Assembly: GCF_005503365.1 (NCBI RefSeq)
Contig: NZ_SCML01000040.1
Location: 1-55,960, forward strand
Source: Hydrogenophaga sp. 2FB
Lineage (GTDB): Bacteria; Pseudomonadota; Gammaproteobacteria; Burkholderiales; Burkholderiaceae_C
DNA length: 55,960 bases
Direction of reading: 5' to 3'
Part shown: positions 53,308-55,960 of the stretch, in pieces
Layout: each line of letters begins with the position of its first letter
Numbering within the stretch: the stretch's first letter is position 1
Made by a program: the position numbers and the translations under genes
The notes under the pieces: model-generated
Told to the model about the DNA's origin: nothing
Seen by the model: only the letters and a program-made list of their open reading frames with translations
The model's database searches: none

Positions 53308-53769
53308 TCAGCCGGTCGTCTGGGCCAGAAAGTTGCTGAACACCTTTGCCGCCTGCTGGAGGAGCTCGTAGTTCTGGTCGGAAAGGGTTCTCTGCACCAC
53401 GTCAAAGTGGCACAGGGTGCCGCAGAGCTTGCCCTGTGTGTCTGTCACCGGGACGCCGCTGTAAGACACCATCACGCCCTGGTAAGGGTGCCCGTTCAGG
53501 CGGTCATCGGTGCCGGAGTTGCTCGTGAGGAACTGGCCCTCGCGCAGGACGAACTGACAGAAGCTCACCCCCAGCGGGACCTCGGCCAGGTATTCCGGCT
53601 TGACCTCTCCCGCCTTGTCGTAAAGCGCCACATTCTTGAGCAAAGAGTCGCGCAGGAGGTACACCGCCGTGTAGCGGTGTTCGGTGGACTGGTTGAGCAG
53701 CTTGAGCGCGCCGTCAAGGCCATCTTCTTCAAGAGCGGCATGCAGTTGTTCCAGGCCGACGTTTGTCAT
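53308..53769 (-). CDS. GAF domain-containing protein
   Basis: A 153-residue protein consisting almost wholly of one GAF domain: HRYTAVYLLRDSLLKNVALYD, PLGVSFCQFVLREGQFL and VPVTDTQGKLCGTLCHFDV. Such single-domain proteins sense small ligands or redox state. Cys residues in FCQF and LCGTLC could be redox-active, but no cofactor can be assigned. ATG 53769 is preferred over an upstream in-frame ATG with a Pro/Asn leader. Monocistronic. Confidence 0.8.
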   Translation of the reverse strand: MTNVGLEQLHAALEEDGLDGALKLLNQSTEHRYTAVYLLRDSLLKNVALYDKAGEVKPEYLAEVPLGVSFCQFVLREGQFLTSNSGTDDRLNGHPYQGVMVSYSGVPVTDTQGKLCGTLCHFDVVQRTLSDQNYELLQQAAKVFSNFLAQTTG

Positions 53770-53862
53770 GAACGGATTCTGTAGAGGTGGGAAGGATGGT
53801 CCATTAAATCGGAAATTCGGCCGAGGCACCGGTTTTCAATTCCGGTGGTGCGCCGGCATACT

Positions 53863-54276
53863 TCAAGCCTCCGGGCTGTCCGTATCGACCTCCCCGCGCT
53901 TCAGCCGCGCCCGCGCCTGTGTGGCCAGCGCTTCGTACTTCGCACGGAACGCGTCGAGTTCCTCTTCTTCCAGTTCCTCCAGGTCCAGCAAGGCGGTGTG
54001 CGCGCCCTTGGTCGCGCGGATGAGCTCGTCCAGCTTCACCTGCATGGCCTCGGTGTCGCGGTTCTGCGTGTTCTGGATCAGGAACACCATCAGAAAGGTG
54101 ATGATGGTCGTGCCGGTGTTGATCACCAGTTGCCAGGTGTCGCTGAAGCCGAACAGCGGCCCCGTGACCACCCACACCACGATCATCGCGACCGCCAGGG
54201 TGAACACGCGCGGGCGGCCGCAGAAATGGGACGCGGCTTTGGCGAATCGCGAATACCAGGTGCTGGATTTGGCCAT
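53863..54276 (-). CDS. Low-affinity iron permease family protein
   Basis: A 137-residue membrane protein of the low-affinity iron permease (Fet4-like) family. Two membrane helices (VFTLAVAMIVVWVVTGPLFG and VINTGTTIITFLMVFLIQ) are followed by the family motif QNTQNRDTEAMQVKLDELIRA and an acidic coiled coil (DLEELEEEELDAF). Bacterial members are usually single-repeat versions of the yeast protein and their metal transport is unproven. ATG 54276 has GGAG seven bases upstream, better than the ATG at 54297, which overlaps the upstream gene. Confidence 0.8.
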   Translation of the reverse strand: MAKSSTWYSRFAKAASHFCGRPRVFTLAVAMIVVWVVTGPLFGFSDTWQLVINTGTTIITFLMVFLIQNTQNRDTEAMQVKLDELIRATKGAHTALLDLEELEEEELDAFRAKYEALATQARARLKRGEVDTDSPEA

Positions 54277-54296
54277 CGCGATCTCCGTTCTTTTCA

Positions 54297-55960
54297 TCAA
54301 AGGTTGAAACCACCCAGGCTCTGGATGCGCTCCACGTGCGCCATCAGCGAGCGCTTGGCGACGGGCCACAAACGGTCGGGCACGTCGTCATAAGCGAGCT
54401 TCACCCAGTCGTCGGGCGAGCCGTCGGGCGCGGCCTGCATGGCGCGCGCCACCTTGGCCTCGCGCGCCAGCCGGTGTGACTTGAGGTGGGCAATGGCCGC
54501 GCGCGCGCCGCCATGTTCCGGCGCGCTCGGGTTGTCGGCCGCGCGCCGCAGATCGCCCAGCACGTAGCCATGCGCCGGCAGCAGGAACTCGATGCCGTGG
54601 CGCTCGCACAGCGCGTCGAGCTTGTCCAGTGAGTCGAGGTAGGCGCCCATGTTGCCGTCGGGCGGGTCGATCACGGTGGTGCTGCCATTGAGGATGTGGT
54701 CGCCCGTGAACAGCAGGCCGTCTTCCACCAGCGCCAGGCACAGGTGGTTGGCGGCGTGGCCCGGCGTGTGCACCACTTCGAGCGTGTGCGACACGGTGGC
54801 GTCGCCGGCCTGGCCCAGCAGCACCAGTTGTTCGCCATCGGCCAGCACGCGCTCGGGTGTGAAGCGGCTGTTCTCGCGCGAGGTGCTCGCGCTGGGCAGA
54901 CCGAGGATGGGCGGCTTCTCCAGCCCTGCCGCGACACACATCGCCTGCAGGCGCGGCGCGCCGGGCGAGTGGTCGGGGTGCGAGTGGGTGCAGACGATGG
55001 CCTGGATGCGGCCGCCGGCCGCGCGCCACAGGCGCTCGATGTGCGCGGGCTCGTCCGGCCCCGGGTCGATCACGATGTGGCCGCTGGCCGGGTCACCCAC
55101 CACATAGCTGTTGGTGCCGGGGCCGGTCATGAAGCCAGGGTTGGGCGCGGTCAGGCGTTGCACGTTCTTGAGCAACTGCACCGGCTGCTCGTGCTGCCAG
55201 TCCAGGCTGTGCGCGATCTGGCCGTCGGGGCAGACCATGGCGAGTTCGCCGAACGGCGGCTCGTGCTCCATGTGGCGCGATTCGGCGCCGTGCGTGAGAC
55301 CGGCGCGCGGGCAACTCGTCCACAGCGGTTCGTCGTTGGCCGCACAGGCGTCGAGCACGGCTTGCACGTCGGGGTACGCCTGCAGGCGTTCGAGCGTGCG
55401 GATGGTGGGGAAGATGATGAAGAAGCCACCGGCCTTGTGGCGTTCCAGCGCATCGGCCGGGCGCACCCAGCAGGGCTCGAACTGCTCGGCCTCGTCGGCC
55501 ACCGGTTGCTGGCCTTCGGGCATGCGCGCGACGAGGAAGGGCACGTCGAAGCGGCGCGGCAGGTCGCGGTCGGTGATCCAGTGCGCGAGCACGAACACGC
55601 CCGCGCCATCGAGCTTGAGGCCCTTGGCCTGGCATTGCGCGGTGAACGGGGCCTTGCGGTCGAGCGTGGCGATGTCGCTGTCGTCCACCGGCGAGCCGTC
55701 GGCCCGGTGCGCGAGCAGCACACCGAGTTCTTCATAGCTCTCGCGGATGGCGGCGATCGCCTGCGTGAGGTGCAGGTCGCTTTGCGTGTCGCGCCGCGTG
55801 GAAATGCCGTGGGACTGCGCGTCGGCGGCGTCGATGCCCCCGCCGGGGAACACATAGGCGCCGGGCGCGAAGCTCGCCGTCATGGAACGGCGCGTCATCA
55901 GCACCTCGATGCCGGGCTTGGCGGGGTCGGTGCTGTCGCGCAGCAGCAGCACGGTGGCGG
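54297..55960 (-). CDS. Nudix hydrolase / metallo-beta-lactamase fusion (5' partial)
   Basis: Two-domain hydrolase, 551 visible codons from the first in-frame GTG, and the frame stays open to the right edge (ATVLLLRDS), so the true start lies outside. N-terminal Nudix domain of the NUDT19/RP2p type, with PGGGIDAAD and RESYEELGVLL near residue 70, the box interrupted by about 25 residues. From about residue 240 comes a LACTB2-like metallo-beta-lactamase domain with metal motif THSHPDHSPGAP near 322, TGDHILNG and LLPAHGYVLGD. Nudix members cleave CoA or nucleotide diphosphates, LACTB2-type members hydrolyse RNA or thioesters; the joint substrate is unknown. Confidence 0.85.
   Translation of the reverse strand, partial: ATVLLLRDSTDPAKPGIEVLMTRRSMTASFAPGAYVFPGGGIDAADAQSHGISTRRDTQSDLHLTQAIAAIRESYEELGVLLAHRADGSPVDDSDIATLDRKAPFTAQCQAKGLKLDGAGVFVLAHWITDRDLPRRFDVPFLVARMPEGQQPVADEAEQFEPCWVRPADALERHKAGGFFIIFPTIRTLERLQAYPDVQAVLDACAANDEPLWTSCPRAGLTHGAESRHMEHEPPFGELAMVCPDGQIAHSLDWQHEQPVQLLKNVQRLTAPNPGFMTGPGTNSYVVGDPASGHIVIDPGPDEPAHIERLWRAAGGRIQAIVCTHSHPDHSPGAPRLQAMCVAAGLEKPPILGLPSASTSRENSRFTPERVLADGEQLVLLGQAGDATVSHTLEVVHTPGHAANHLCLALVEDGLLFTGDHILNGSTTVIDPPDGNMGAYLDSLDKLDALCERHGIEFLLPAHGYVLGDLRRAADNPSAPEHGGARAAIAHLKSHRLAREAKVARAMQAAPDGSPDDWVKLAYDDVPDRLWPVAKRSLMAHVERIQSLGGFNL

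Overview
The window is GC-rich chromosomal DNA with third-position G/C bias and ATGA-coupled operons. The gene set suggests a betaproteobacterium of the order Burkholderiales, probably Comamonadaceae (Hydrogenophaga, Acidovorax or Variovorax type). Supporting features are a liv-type ABC transporter operon with an embedded acyl-CoA ligase, a gltIJKL operon, DUF3025 next to pyrC, a class A RNase P RNA, and a short multi-hairpin intergenic repeat. The genus is inference; no rRNA is present.

Layout. 1-8772: a MdtABC/MuxABC-like tripartite RND efflux operon, cut by the window at its 5' end, with its own outer-membrane lipoprotein. 8785-9685: a DUF2784 membrane protein and a decayed nucleotidyltransferase-fold gene. 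9743-16461 (minus): livH-livM-livG-livF, an acyl-CoA ligase and the substrate-binding protein, ended by a strong terminator. 16616-17413: a crotonase. 17509-22289 (minus): three tandem FG-GAP lipoproteins of about 520 residues, each with seven repeats. 22381-26422: a class-I amidotransferase, a YciA thioesterase, an Atm1-type ABC exporter and a HypT-like LysR regulator. 26714-29922: gltI, an internal terminator, then gltJKL. 30098-33290: pyrC, DUF3025 and a glutamine-synthetase-family ligase. 33299-35105: htpX behind a sigma-32-like promoter, and a glycine-zipper protein. 35205-41544: LysR with a divergent M20 amidohydrolase, an FAD dehydrogenase, DUF2239 and a MATE pump. 41566-41957: rnpB.

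The most unusual segment is 41946-48186. The last 12 bases of rnpB plus 5 bases downstream (17 bp) are repeated exactly at 48170-48186, so the DNA between looks like a cassette inserted at the 3' end of rnpB. It carries a crotonase, a YfcG-like glutathione transferase, a DsbA/kappa-class isomerase, a Crp/Fnr regulator, then a nitroreductase, an acyl-CoA ligase and a second Crp/Fnr regulator. Both enzyme operons are preceded by a TGTC-N8-GACA palindrome, and in both a -10-like hexamer starts 29.5 bp from the palindrome centre, as at class II Crp/Fnr-activated promoters. The second regulator has a different palindrome between its own -35 and -10. I read this as a self-regulated, glutathione- and CoA-dependent catabolic or detoxification cassette with unknown substrate.

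Downstream, 48178-53276 is an itaconate catabolism locus: LysR and a divergent operon for itaconyl-CoA hydratase, acyl-CoA dehydrogenase, itaconate CoA-transferase and citramalyl-CoA lyase, with a T-N11-A palindrome between. The window ends with a GAF protein, a low-affinity iron permease-family protein and a Nudix/metallo-beta-lactamase fusion cut by the right edge.
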